Source of the DNA: Acidobacteriota bacterium
GTDB taxonomy: Bacteria; Acidobacteriota; Thermoanaerobaculia; Multivoradales; JAHEKO01
Assembly (NCBI GenBank): GCA_022561975.1
Contig: JADFQD010000019.1
Coordinates: 1-40,025, forward strand
DNA: 40,025 nt
Direction: 5' to 3'
Below the pieces are notes generated by a model. That model did no database searches, was not told the DNA's origin, and saw nothing but the letters and a program-made list of their open reading frames with translations. How positions within the stretch are numbered: the stretch's first letter is position 1; each line of letters starts with the position of its first letter. Positions 1 to 8,169 of this stretch are shown here, in pieces. The position numbers were made by a program, and so were the translations under genes.

Positions 1-36
1 CCATAGCTACGGCTATGCCTGCGTCAGCGCGCCTTG
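1..36 (-). repeat. Truncated copy of the hairpin-core intergenic repeat
   Basis: A perfect hairpin CATAGC-TACG-GCTATG lies at 2-17. Read on the minus strand, the stretch ends in CGCAGGCATAGCCGTAGC, which closely matches the core of the element at 37201-37247 (CGCAGGCGTAGCCATAGC). The rest of the copy would lie to the left of the window. Assignment to the family rests on this one block, so it is tentative. Confidence 0.5.
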
Positions 37-425
37 CCAACAACGCCGAAAGACTCACCCAGCTTGCAAACCCATGTTGGAGACACAACACTAGCGGACT
101 CCTCGAGTAGCCCTCGGCTATTGGGACTACAGGCCGCCTGGCTGGCGACCAAGGCGCGTTCCACCGATCCTCCGCATTTTTGGCAGGCGAATCGACAAAT
201 CTTGGCGCTTTCGCCCTCCAGTTTCGCAAAAAAGTCTTTGCCTGCTTGCCCGTTTTCCCGGCGAGCCACTGGCACGTGCGGTGCAAATCATAGGGTTCCA
301 GCATAAGGGCTGTCAGCTTTCTTGACCTAGCGGAAACGATGCGCCAGTCCCTGGTAAGCCCTTGAGAAATCATGGGTTAGTAGTGGAAAATTGAAGTATC
401 ACTTGCACTTTTTGGTGGAGTCTGT
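37..425. other. Non-coding leader region before the C25 protease gene
   Basis: About 390 bases carry no convincing gene. Two short overlapping frames (24-275 minus, 34-306 plus) lack a ribosome binding site and any recognisable domain, and I treat them as chance. A GGTGGAG sequence at about 413-419 is a good ribosome binding site for the ATG at 426. I could not find a convincing -35/-10 pair; TTGACC at 322-327 has no matching -10. Confidence 0.5.
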
Positions 426-3400
426 ATGATCAAACAACTCTCGGTGTTCCCCCTCAGGGAGCCAAAACAAATCCCAATGAAGTTATTCAAGGCAGTACGG
501 GGTAGTTGCACCCTCTCGGGCGGGTACCGCGGGGTTCAACTGGCGGCAGCTTCCTCGAGGCGAGCTCCAATGCGCGGCTCGGGTCGCCTGCGCCACACCC
601 TGCGGCACGGGGCCTTGATTCTCGTCGCTGTTCTGCTGATGGTGCCCGCGACGGCGCTGGCCCAGCCCACCGTCAACGGCCTCTTCTATGGCGACGGGGA
701 CGACGCACTGTACCAGCCGTACGGGACGTCGATAGGCGGCAGCGTGCTCTATTCCTATCTCGACGTTCCATCGACGACGTTGTATGTGGCGCTGGTTGTG
801 AATCACGCGGTCAACGATCTGGTCTGCCAGGACAAGGACAACCCCAACGACTACATGGAGAGCGCCGACGCCGGAGCCCCGGTCTTCTGGAACAACCACC
901 GGAACTGCAACCGGGCGAGCGACTCGGAGTTCGCGTCGTTCACCCTCGAGTGCGCGCCGATGTCGCCCAACTCCTGGAGCTGGCGGCAGGCGTTCGGATG
1001 TTCCCAGGTAGCAGGCCCGCCGGAGAGCAGTTGGGTCTCTGCCGACACCTGTCCCTCGAGCACCGGCATCTGGCCGCCGAGTATCATGGCATCGACCTCG
1101 TGGGTCCAAAACGTCAACGCCTACCAGGCGAACCTGAGTCCGGCCTGGGACATGTACGTCGACGGCACGGCTCTCGAAGACTGGAAGAGCCCGTTTCTCC
1201 TCGCCGACCCGGACGACGTCACTATCGTTCCAGGCTACCCCACCTACAGCGTCGCTCACGAGTGGGAGTGGTCGATGTTCTACGAGTGGTCGGTGGACCT
1301 GGGACCGGGCGGGACGGACTGCGGCAGCGAGCCGATCTTCTTCCTGGCCGGCGAATCGCACCACTCGCCCCCCAAGAGCGGGCCGGAGAACGACAGCTTC
1401 CCTCCGCCCTCGAACCCGATCTTCTCGGACTGGGGGGACCTGCCGGACACCTACGCCACCACGGAGGCCGCCAACGGCGCGCGCCACTACATTACCGTCG
1501 ACGGCCCCTACCTGGGCGTCGATCTCCAGAGCGAGCTCGACGGCGTGCCGACCGTGGACGCGAGCGGCGACGGGCCGGAGGAGGACGGGCTGACCATCAA
1601 CGTGACCGACGACTGGGATCCGGCAACCACCCAGACGATCAGCGTCGAGGTGGCGAACGCTCCCGTGGGCGCCGTGCTGGCGGGGTGGTTCGACTGGAAC
1701 GGTGACGGCGACTTCGGCGACCCTGGCGAGTACTTTACCTGGGCGGTCGTCGCCGGCTCCAATTCCCTCGACGTCGTCGTCGGCGCGGCCTTCGACTGGG
1801 CCAGCGACTCGCTGCCGGTCCGGCTGCGAGTCATGTCGAGCGGCGCCGCGGCGCCGGGCGGCAGCCTGGATAGCACCGACTTCGAGGATATCGCCACCGA
1901 CGGCGAGGTTGAAGATTACATTTACTCGCCGGGAGTGCTCCCGGTCACGCTGAACGCCTTTGCCAGCGAGTTCGCGTCCGGCGGCTCCCTGACCGTCCGC
2001 TGGCAGACTGCGTCCGAGACCGACAACGTAGGTTTCGAGCTGTTGGGCCGGGTGCGAGGCGAATGGCAGCCGCTGGGCGAATTTGTTCCAAGCAAGGGGA
2101 TGAATTCGTCCCTTCCCCAGAGCTACGAGGCCGAGGTCTTTCTGCCGGCGGGATTGACCGCTCTCGAGCTGGTGAACTACGACACCCGTGGCCTGCCGGA
2201 GCGCTTCGGCTCGTTCAGCCCGGGCGCAAGGTACGGTGAGTTTCAGGCGATCCAGCGGGTCGACTGGGCCAAACCGCGCGCTGAGCGCGCAGCGCGGCTC
2301 GAGAAGCGGGGTTTCTCCAAGACCGGAAAGGCGGGCCATGCCGCCGCCGCGGATTTCGCCAAGAGCCCGCGGTGGCGGAAGCTCGAAAACAGCGAGCCCG
2401 GTCGCGGAGCTCGTCCTCGAGCGCGCGGATCCAGAACCACGACCTTCGAGCCAACAGAATCCGAGGCGATCACGCTGGAGACGGGCCCGATGACCCACGT
2501 CGCAGTGACCGAAGCCGGCATCCAGCGCGTCAGTTACGAGACATTGCGCGACAGTGGCCTCGACCTTCTCGGGGTGCGCAGCCGCGATATTGCCTTGACC
2601 TGGCGCGGCGAGCCGGTGGCGCGATGGATAGACGGCAAGGGGACGTTCGGACCCGGCAGCTCGATCGAGTTCATCGGTCGGGCGCCGCGCGGCGACGACG
2701 CGCTCTATGTCGAATCGAATCTCTATCAGGTATCGATCGATCCCGTCCGCGCCCGCCCTGCTGACAAAATGGCCAAGGGCAAGGCCAGGAAGGTTTCCGA
2801 TGCCTATCTGCGCGAGTCGACGGTGGACCGCGCGGCGATGTACCACCCGCAGTCGCCGACCGGCGACCCCTGGGTCGAACACACGGTCTTGGTGAGAGGC
2901 GCTTCGACGGTTACCTTGACGATCCCCGTGGACGGCCCTGTGCTGGACGGGCCGAGCCGGTTGCTCGTGGGTTTGGGGACCGTCACCGACCTGCCCGACC
3001 TCACGGGGCCGGGCGGAGAGGCGATCCCGGAGCACAATGTCGAGGTCTGGTTCAGCGGACCCGGCTCGGATTTCGTGCACGTGACTACCGCCTCGACCTC
3101 CGGGCAACAGGACTGGGAGCTCGAAGCCGAGATCCCGCGGGGCGTGCTACAAGCCGGTACCAACAGGCTGCAGCTGCGCTTCGACACCGACTACTTCTAC
3201 TCCCTGGTGGTGATCGACCGCTACGGCGTCCGGTATCCGGGTCCCTACCTGGGTCCGGAACTCGACTTCGACTCCGATCCGAGCGCCGGGGGTTATCGAG
3301 TGCATGGCTTCGGCGGCCCATCCATAGCGGCCTATGGCGAGCACGATGACGGTTCGCTGACACGGATCACCCCTTGGGTAACGCCTTCGGCCGGCGGCTT

Positions 3401-4532
3401 CGCCGCTGAGCTGCGGCAGCTCGACGCGGCGCACTTCTGGCTGGACGAGAGCCCGTACACGCCCGAGGTGTTTACTACCGACGCGCCAGCCGACCTGTTG
3501 GCCGGGCCGGCCGAGTTGCTGGTGATCACCGCCTCCAGCTTCGTGGGCACGCAGGCGTTGGACGACTACCTGGCGGAGAAGTCCGCCTTCCAGCCCGTCG
3601 TCATCGATGTCGAGGACATCTACAACGGCGTCGGCTTCGGTATGGCGCTGCCGGCCGCAATCACCGACTATCTGAAAGTCCGTAACCAGGTCTATCCGTT
3701 CACCCACGTTCAGTTGGTGGGAACCGACTGTTACGACCGCCTGAACTACCTGTCCGATTGCATTAGCTTCATACCGCTGCCCACCGCGCGGGTCGGAGTG
3801 ACCATCTACAGCCCGAGTCAAAACCGGCTGGTCGATCTGGACGGTGACGGTGTCGGCGACAAAGCGGTGGCCCAGTTCTCGGTGCGCGACGAGGCCGAAC
3901 TCGCTACCATCGTGCAAAAGGGTTCGGATTGGAATACGAGCGGGCTGTCGGGCGAAGAGTCGGCCCTCTTGATCGCCGAAGAGACCGACCGGATTCACAG
4001 CTTCATCGCCCAGATCAAACGGCTGAAGCGGCGGTTGGATTGGAGTGAGAGCGACGTGCTGGATATGGCCGATCATCCTGACGTCAACACGGCAAGAGAG
4101 GTCTTGCGGTCCGCGCTCGACGACGGGCGCACCGTGACGGTGTTCTCGGGCCACTCATCTCCGAGCGTCTGGGCATTCCGATCGCTGGTGACGGCGAGCA
4201 GTGTAGAAACGCTGACCAACTTCGGCTTGCCGACTGTAATGGTGCCGCTCGCGTGCGAGACGACCTACGACATCAGTCCCAATGCCAACGTGCTCGGGCA
4301 CCAATTGCTCTACGGTGGTGGTCAAGGTGCACTGGCGATCAGCGGTGCGGTGGCGCTGTCCAACCTGAACGACAACGAGCGGATGGCCGCTTTCATCCTC
4401 GACGGTCTCAAATCCGGGCTTACGCTCGGCGAGGCCGTTCAGGCCGGGCGTGACGCGCTGGGTACCGACTATCAAACTCTGCTGGATAACTGGATGACCC
4501 AGGGCGACGTCACGACCAGGACCACGCCCTAG
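426..4532 (+). CDS. Secreted gingipain-like (peptidase family C25) protein with GEVED and Fn3-like domains
   Basis: The product is a 1368-residue exported protein of the C25 cysteine-peptidase family. A signal-peptide-like stretch (Arg-rich, then a hydrophobic run ending ALAQ) lies at about residues 49-80, so 48 residues precede it. The ATG at 570 would place the signal peptide at the N terminus, but the ATG at 426 has the better ribosome binding site (GGTGGAG). Domains in order: an N-terminal unassigned region; a DWGDLPDTY motif followed by a GEVEDY-type domain at about 335-500; an Fn3-like segment (PVTLNAF, about 505-590); a beta-rich propeptide-like region; and the C25 domain at about 1030-1340. 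The catalytic pair looks intact: His1243 in SGHSS and Cys1277 in LACET, 34 residues apart as in gingipains. No C-terminal sorting domain follows. Substrate is unknown. It is likely a stand-alone gene. Confidence 0.85.
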   Translation: MIKQLSVFPLREPKQIPMKLFKAVRGSCTLSGGYRGVQLAAASSRRAPMRGSGRLRHTLRHGALILVAVLLMVPATALAQPTVNGLFYGDGDDALYQPYGTSIGGSVLYSYLDVPSTTLYVALVVNHAVNDLVCQDKDNPNDYMESADAGAPVFWNNHRNCNRASDSEFASFTLECAPMSPNSWSWRQAFGCSQVAGPPESSWVSADTCPSSTGIWPPSIMASTSWVQNVNAYQANLSPAWDMYVDGTALEDWKSPFLLADPDDVTIVPGYPTYSVAHEWEWSMFYEWSVDLGPGGTDCGSEPIFFLAGESHHSPPKSGPENDSFPPPSNPIFSDWGDLPDTYATTEAANGARHYITVDGPYLGVDLQSELDGVPTVDASGDGPEEDGLTINVTDDWDPATTQTISVEVANAPVGAVLAGWFDWNGDGDFGDPGEYFTWAVVAGSNSLDVVVGAAFDWASDSLPVRLRVMSSGAAAPGGSLDSTDFEDIATDGEVEDYIYSPGVLPVTLNAFASEFASGGSLTVRWQTASETDNVGFELLGRVRGEWQPLGEFVPSKGMNSSLPQSYEAEVFLPAGLTALELVNYDTRGLPERFGSFSPGARYGEFQAIQRVDWAKPRAERAARLEKRGFSKTGKAGHAAAADFAKSPRWRKLENSEPGRGARPRARGSRTTTFEPTESEAITLETGPMTHVAVTEAGIQRVSYETLRDSGLDLLGVRSRDIALTWRGEPVARWIDGKGTFGPGSSIEFIGRAPRGDDALYVESNLYQVSIDPVRARPADKMAKGKARKVSDAYLRESTVDRAAMYHPQSPTGDPWVEHTVLVRGASTVTLTIPVDGPVLDGPSRLLVGLGTVTDLPDLTGPGGEAIPEHNVEVWFSGPGSDFVHVTTASTSGQQDWELEAEIPRGVLQAGTNRLQLRFDTDYFYSLVVIDRYGVRYPGPYLGPELDFDSDPSAGGYRVHGFGGPSIAAYGEHDDGSLTRITPWVTPSAGGFAAELRQLDAAHFWLDESPYTPEVFTTDAPADLLAGPAELLVITASSFVGTQALDDYLAEKSAFQPVVIDVEDIYNGVGFGMALPAAITDYLKVRNQVYPFTHVQLVGTDCYDRLNYLSDCISFIPLPTARVGVTIYSPSQNRLVDLDGDGVGDKAVAQFSVRDEAELATIVQKGSDWNTSGLSGEESALLIAEETDRIHSFIAQIKRLKRRLDWSESDVLDMADHPDVNTAREVLRSALDDGRTVTVFSGHSSPSVWAFRSLVTASSVETLTNFGLPTVMVPLACETTYDISPNANVLGHQLLYGGGQGALAISGAVALSNLNDNERMAAFILDGLKSGLTLGEAVQAGRDALGTDYQTLLDNWMTQGDVTTRTTP

Positions 4533-4558
4533 AGATCGATCGCTGACCGCTTTTGTTT

Positions 4559-4567
4559 TGGTATGAT
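4559..4567 (+). promoter_or_regulatory. Candidate extended -10 promoter of the lasso locus
   Basis: The sequence TGGTATGAT is an extended -10 (TGn plus TATGAT, one mismatch to TATAAT). It lies in a T-rich stretch about 165 bases before the precursor start and 27 bases after the C25 stop codon. No good -35 box is present at 16-18 bases; CTGACC is only 13 bases upstream. The extended -10 form can work without one. This is inferred from position and motif only. Confidence 0.3.
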
Positions 4568-4733
4568 CCGACCGAACCAGTCCTCGCCCGGTGGGCCCAG
4601 GGGCATCCATGGCAATGCCGAGAGTCGCCTTCAGTTCATTCATTAGAAACGAAAAAAGGCCTCATGTACGCTCCTCCGGAGCACTTGGATACTCTTGTTG
4701 CCGTCACATAGTGAACGCGGGAGATCACGCAGG

Positions 4734-4928
4734 ATGTCACAACGAGTCAGCGAGAGGAGCACTACTACCGGCGGTCTTCCCGAGTCGCTTCGAACTGGTG
4801 TTGCGAAACCGACCAAGAAGCCATATCTCCGTCCTGCCTTGGAGTGCTACGGGCGACTGGTGGATATAACTCAGTTTGGCGGTTCGCAAATAAATGACTC
4901 GGGAGGGACCTTCCGTAACTTGGTTTAG
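4734..4928 (+). CDS. Lasso-peptide-type RiPP precursor
   Basis: A 64-residue peptide. Residues 31-47 contain the lasso leader signature YxxPxLxxxGxxxxxTx exactly: Tyr31, Pro34, Leu36, Gly40 and Thr46. In this family the conserved Thr is the penultimate leader residue, so the predicted core is FGGSQINDSGGTFRNLV (residues 48-64). Its Asp55 falls at core position 8, a standard acceptor for the macrolactam ring; an N-terminal Phe is less common than Gly. Reading the core from Gly49 would give a 7-residue ring. The start at 4734 has GGGAG ten bases upstream; an in-frame TTG at 4695 would add 13 residues that look unlike a leader. The gene lies 79 bases before a cyclase-like gene, with a CCAATTGG palindrome in the gap. 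The function is inferred from motif plus context. Confidence 0.8.
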   Translation: MSQRVSERSTTTGGLPESLRTGVAKPTKKPYLRPALECYGRLVDITQFGGSQINDSGGTFRNLV

Positions 4929-5007
4929 GTCCCCCTGTAGAACCAATTGGGGCTGGGGCTCGCAGAGAGAAGCGTGCTCCGGCGCGCTGGGCCACCACCA
5001 ATGACTG

Positions 5008-6792
5008 ATGAGCGCTTTCGTCTGTATCCTCGACCGATCGGGCGCTAGCCTGGATCGACGAGAGATTCTCCAGCTTGCCGAGTCGCTCGAGAGGTACGGT
5101 GGCACGCTATCCAGCGTCTGTCGCGGCCCCGTGGCCATCGCCGTGCGCCATATGGGTAGTGCTACGAGCCGGGATCGGTTCGGTCCGGTTACTGACCCTA
5201 AGACGGGAGTAGTGGTTGCCCTGTCGGGACGGTTCAGTTTTGTCGAAGAGAAGTTGGTGCCCGCCAGCGCTTCTTCGGCGCTCGACCCCTTTGCCCATCA
5301 GGACGCGAGTTTCTTTGCGGGAACATCCGGCTCATTCGTGGCGATCGCCGCCGATCCCAGGCGAAGGTGGTTGAGCATTGTCCGAGATCACCTCGGCGAT
5401 CTCAAGGTCTACTACTACCTCGATCGGCGTTGGTTGATCGCCGCCAGCGAGCCGGCAGCGATCCTGCGTCATGCCGCGGTCGCCGATGACCTTGACGAGT
5501 CTTCGGCCGCTCGCTTCTTGGGTTTTCGCTTTTCCCAAACCGAGCGAAGCTTTTTTCGTGACATCAAGGAGCTTCCGCCGGCTCATCGCCTGACAGTGAC
5601 GGCCGGCGACTCAGGGGCGAAGCGCTATTGGAGTTTTCGGCTTCATCGTGGTGCTCACAAACGTTCGCGCGAACAGGTTCACGCCGAGTTTCGTTCGCAT
5701 CTGAGGCGGTCCGTGGCCGATCAGATGGCGGAGTTGGAGACCTGTCAGGTTGGCTTGTCTCTCAGCGGGGGGTTGGATTCGACCACGCTGGCGGCTTTGG
5801 TGCCACCGGGAGTCCAGGTCTTCTCGTGGTATTTCGATGATCTGTTGGAGTGCGACGAGCGCAGCAATATCGAGGCAGTCGCCGAGCATCTGAAAAGGCG
5901 AGTCCACTGGGTGAACGGTGACGGACTCTACCCCCTGTGCGGCGATTACGTCGATCGCTTCGTGCATGAGAATTCCCCGTATCTCAACGCCTTCGCGGCG
6001 CTGAAGTGCCGGCTGTACCGGGTCGCCCGGGCTAACGGCTGTGAGCGGATCATGGTCGGAGACGCCGGCGATGCCCTGTTCTCGGCGAAGGAGTACTGGT
6101 TGCGAGACGCGCTGGCCGGTGGCAGACCGAGGGCGTTAGCAAGCTTGGCTACGACCATCCGGGATGCGCTTCGGGGGGACCGGTTTGCGCGGCTCGCGCT
6201 ACGCCGCCTGCTGCCCATGCCGGGCGTCCGCGAAGTGATCCGCGGACCTCGCCGTCTGCCATGGTTGACGGAGACGGCAAATGGCCTCTTGCCGAAGGCG
6301 GCCCTCTCACCGATCCTTCCTGACGTTCGGCAGCGACACCGTTACGATCGAATCGTTGGAGCCAAGCACACGGAATTAGAAAGCGAAGAGAGAAGACTGT
6401 TTGCTCAATGTGGTGTCGGTCGCAGCAACCCGTTCTGGTACTGGCCATTGCTCGAAATGGTGATCAACCTGCCGGCCTGCTGGTACTACAACGACGGCAG
6501 GAGCAAGGTGTTGACCCGAGAAGCCATGAAAGGGCTGCTTCCAGAAAGGGTCCTCGAGAGCGGGAGAGTAGGACTCTTGGGGACCTTCTTCCTGCGCGGC
6601 ATCGAATCGAAACGCAACGAGCTTCGCGAAAGCGTGTTCAGACACCCGCGCTCGGACTGGCAACGTTACGTCAACCGCTCGTGGCTGGAGCCCTATCTTT
6701 CGGCTTCCGAGTCGATTCGGTTCGGCCACACGATACTCTGGCGTGTGATCAGCTATGAGCTATGGTACCGACGGCTGATCCGTTCTTCCTAA
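5008..6792 (+). CDS. Asparagine-synthetase-like lasso peptide cyclase (C protein)
   Basis: A 594-residue protein of the class B asparagine synthetase fold. Lasso cyclases adenylate the core Asp/Glu side chain with ATP and close the macrolactam ring. The ATP-pyrophosphatase loop is intact (SGGLDST, residues 253-259), and a second motif GDAGDALFS is at 351-359. The N-terminal half resembles the glutaminase domain but begins MSAF. It lacks the catalytic Cys2 that true glutamine-dependent AsnB enzymes need, as expected of a cyclase that does not hydrolyse glutamine. The ATG at 5008 overlaps another ATG at 5001 in a different frame; no strong ribosome binding site is visible. The stop codon TAA (6790-6792) is the first three bases of the repeat element that follows. 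An ammonia-dependent amidotransferase in another pathway is the alternative, but the adjacent precursor argues for cyclase. Confidence 0.8.
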   Translation: MSAFVCILDRSGASLDRREILQLAESLERYGGTLSSVCRGPVAIAVRHMGSATSRDRFGPVTDPKTGVVVALSGRFSFVEEKLVPASASSALDPFAHQDASFFAGTSGSFVAIAADPRRRWLSIVRDHLGDLKVYYYLDRRWLIAASEPAAILRHAAVADDLDESSAARFLGFRFSQTERSFFRDIKELPPAHRLTVTAGDSGAKRYWSFRLHRGAHKRSREQVHAEFRSHLRRSVADQMAELETCQVGLSLSGGLDSTTLAALVPPGVQVFSWYFDDLLECDERSNIEAVAEHLKRRVHWVNGDGLYPLCGDYVDRFVHENSPYLNAFAALKCRLYRVARANGCERIMVGDAGDALFSAKEYWLRDALAGGRPRALASLATTIRDALRGDRFARLALRRLLPMPGVREVIRGPRRLPWLTETANGLLPKAALSPILPDVRQRHRYDRIVGAKHTELESEERRLFAQCGVGRSNPFWYWPLLEMVINLPACWYYNDGRSKVLTREAMKGLLPERVLESGRVGLLGTFFLRGIESKRNELRESVFRHPRSDWQRYVNRSWLEPYLSASESIRFGHTILWRVISYELWYRRLIRSS

Positions 6793-6970
6793 CCTGCGTT
6801 ATTCATGAGGCCGCGAGCAGATTGTGGAAAGCGTCCGTCAGATCAGGCCGCACGCAGTGAGGAGCGAGGAAGCCATACTCACAGTATGTCGAGGAGCGAA
6901 GAGCGAGTACGGCCTGAGATGGCAGGCGATCTCCGCAAGATGCCGGGGCGTTCATGAATAATGCAGGCTA
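6790..6970. mobile_element. MITE-like element with 19-bp terminal inverted repeats
   Basis: The ends TAACCTGCGTTATTCATGA (6790-6808) and, inverted, TAGCCTGCATTATTCATGA (6952-6970) match at 17 of 19 positions. Inside is a perfect hairpin CATACT-CAC-AGTATG (6874-6888) followed by TCGAGGAG, and an outer pair CAGGCCG/CGGCCTG. The 181-bp element has no reading frame, so it would need a transposase supplied elsewhere. It separates the cyclase gene from the kinase gene and supplies the cyclase stop codon. Confidence 0.75.
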
Positions 6971-6980
6971 AGGCTCGGGC

Positions 6981-8006
6981 ATGACGATCGATCAGAAGCG
7001 AGGCCGTTCCGAGAATCTTGTCCACTTGTCAGGCCTTGTGTATGGCCTCAATCTAAGGGGCGAGTTGCCCCAGGAGTTCCGGGCTTATCTTCACTCGTCC
7101 GCTGAGCAAATCGCAGGTGGAGAGCGTGCGATCGATGTCAGGTACCGGGTCGTCCGTGAGTTGCCGGAGGTAGATGAAATCTGGGTTGGTGAGCGAAGAC
7201 CTCCGCAAAGAAACAGCCGGCTCGCTCTGTTTCGACAGCCGGACGGTTTCGGACTGCGAGTGGATTGTGAGGGTCGTGGGCTGTTTCGAGTCACAGCCAG
7301 CGCGATCGAAGTCGAATGGTTGCCGGATGGTGCCGGAGCCGCCCACTACTTCTTTTCTTATGCCCTTCCCCTGTGGTTGGAGTCCAGGGGCATGCCGGTC
7401 CTGCATGCGAGTGCGGTGTCTTTCGGTGATCGAGCGGTCGGCTTCCTCGGACCAAGCGGCATTGGGAAATCAACCTTGTGCGTCGGGCTGGTGAGCACGG
7501 GTTGCGATCTTGTGGCCGATGACGGGCTGGTACTGCGCGTCGATGGGCACGGCGACTGGCGTTGCCTTCAGGGCCCACCGCTGGCCAGGCTCTGGCCGAG
7601 CGCGCTCGAGGATCATTTCGGAGTTTCGGCGAAGGAATTGCCGAGGGTGTACCAATCCTTCGAAAAAAGGCTGATGGCGTGCACCCCAAAGAGCGTTGCC
7701 AAGACGGCCGCTGGCTTGACGCTGGCGACCGTCTATATGCTCGATCGCAAGGCGGAAAGCAAGGGATATGTCACGATTTCTGCATGTAGCGCGCGCGAAT
7801 CTCTTGTCCGTCTGCTCGAGCACAGTTTGACCGGTGCACCGGTTGCGGCTCTTGGCCTGTCGGCACAACGGCTGGATCAGCTCTCACGCGTAGTCAGCCA
7901 AATTCCGGTGAAAACCCTTCGCTATCCAAGTGGTGGTGATCGGTGGCATCTCTTACGCGAAGCGATTCTCGAAGACCTTGCCGGCCCTTCTCACCAGCGT
8001 TCGTAG
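6981..8006 (+). CDS. HPr-kinase/SerK-like protein of the lasso locus
   Basis: A 341-residue protein of the HPr kinase/phosphorylase-like P-loop family. The Walker A motif GPSGIGKST is at residues 157-165, preceded by LHASAV (about 141-146) and followed by an ADDG acidic pair (180-181), the order seen in HprK-type kinases. There is no canonical HPr target in view. Kinases of this type occur in lasso clusters such as the paeninodin type, where they phosphorylate the precursor; here candidate acceptors would be Ser51, Ser56 or Thr59 of the precursor. The start at 6981 lies 11 bases after the inserted repeat and has only a weak GG-rich ribosome binding site, so expression may depend on read-through from the cyclase or on a promoter in the element. 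The last codon is followed directly by the next repeat. Confidence 0.75.
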   Translation: MTIDQKRGRSENLVHLSGLVYGLNLRGELPQEFRAYLHSSAEQIAGGERAIDVRYRVVRELPEVDEIWVGERRPPQRNSRLALFRQPDGFGLRVDCEGRGLFRVTASAIEVEWLPDGAGAAHYFFSYALPLWLESRGMPVLHASAVSFGDRAVGFLGPSGIGKSTLCVGLVSTGCDLVADDGLVLRVDGHGDWRCLQGPPLARLWPSALEDHFGVSAKELPRVYQSFEKRLMACTPKSVAKTAAGLTLATVYMLDRKAESKGYVTISACSARESLVRLLEHSLTGAPVAALGLSAQRLDQLSRVVSQIPVKTLRYPSGGDRWHLLREAILEDLAGPSHQRS

Positions 8007-8169
8007 TGAGAGGACGGAAGTGTTTAGAAATGCAAGACTTGCGACCGAGGCCGACGCTGGAGTACTCGAAGTACGTCGAGGAGACCGACGGGAGCCCCCT
8101 ATCGGAGCAGGGCAGCAGATGCAAGCACTTACGGCGTAGCAGGTGAAGGTTGGTGAGCAGCTCAGGCTA
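8007..8169. repeat. Hairpin-core intergenic repeat with TAGCCTG terminus
   Basis: The right end, read on the minus strand from 8169, is TAGCCTGAGCTGCTCACC, a member of the TAGCCTG terminus family. The core begins GCGACCGAGG (8041-8050), identical to 37201-37210. It carries the hairpin GTACT-CGA-AGTAC (8062-8074) followed by GTCGAGGAG. Preceding bases ATGCAAGAC also match ATACAAGAC before the 37201 core. No matching left terminus is visible near 8004. The diguanylate cyclase stop codon (8167-8169) is the TAG of this terminus. Confidence 0.6.

Noticed and set aside
24-306. Two overlapping short frames at the left edge, one per strand
   Set aside because: No ribosome binding site and no recognised domain, although the minus-strand one has a CxxC-like string.
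483-3107. 874-codon open frame on the minus strand inside the C25 gene
   Set aside because: It is antisense to a gene with clear domains and shows no domain itself; long shadow frames are common in GC-rich DNA.
4591-4869. 92-codon plus-strand frame before the lasso cyclase
   Set aside because: It overlaps the precursor gene in a different frame and has no family features.
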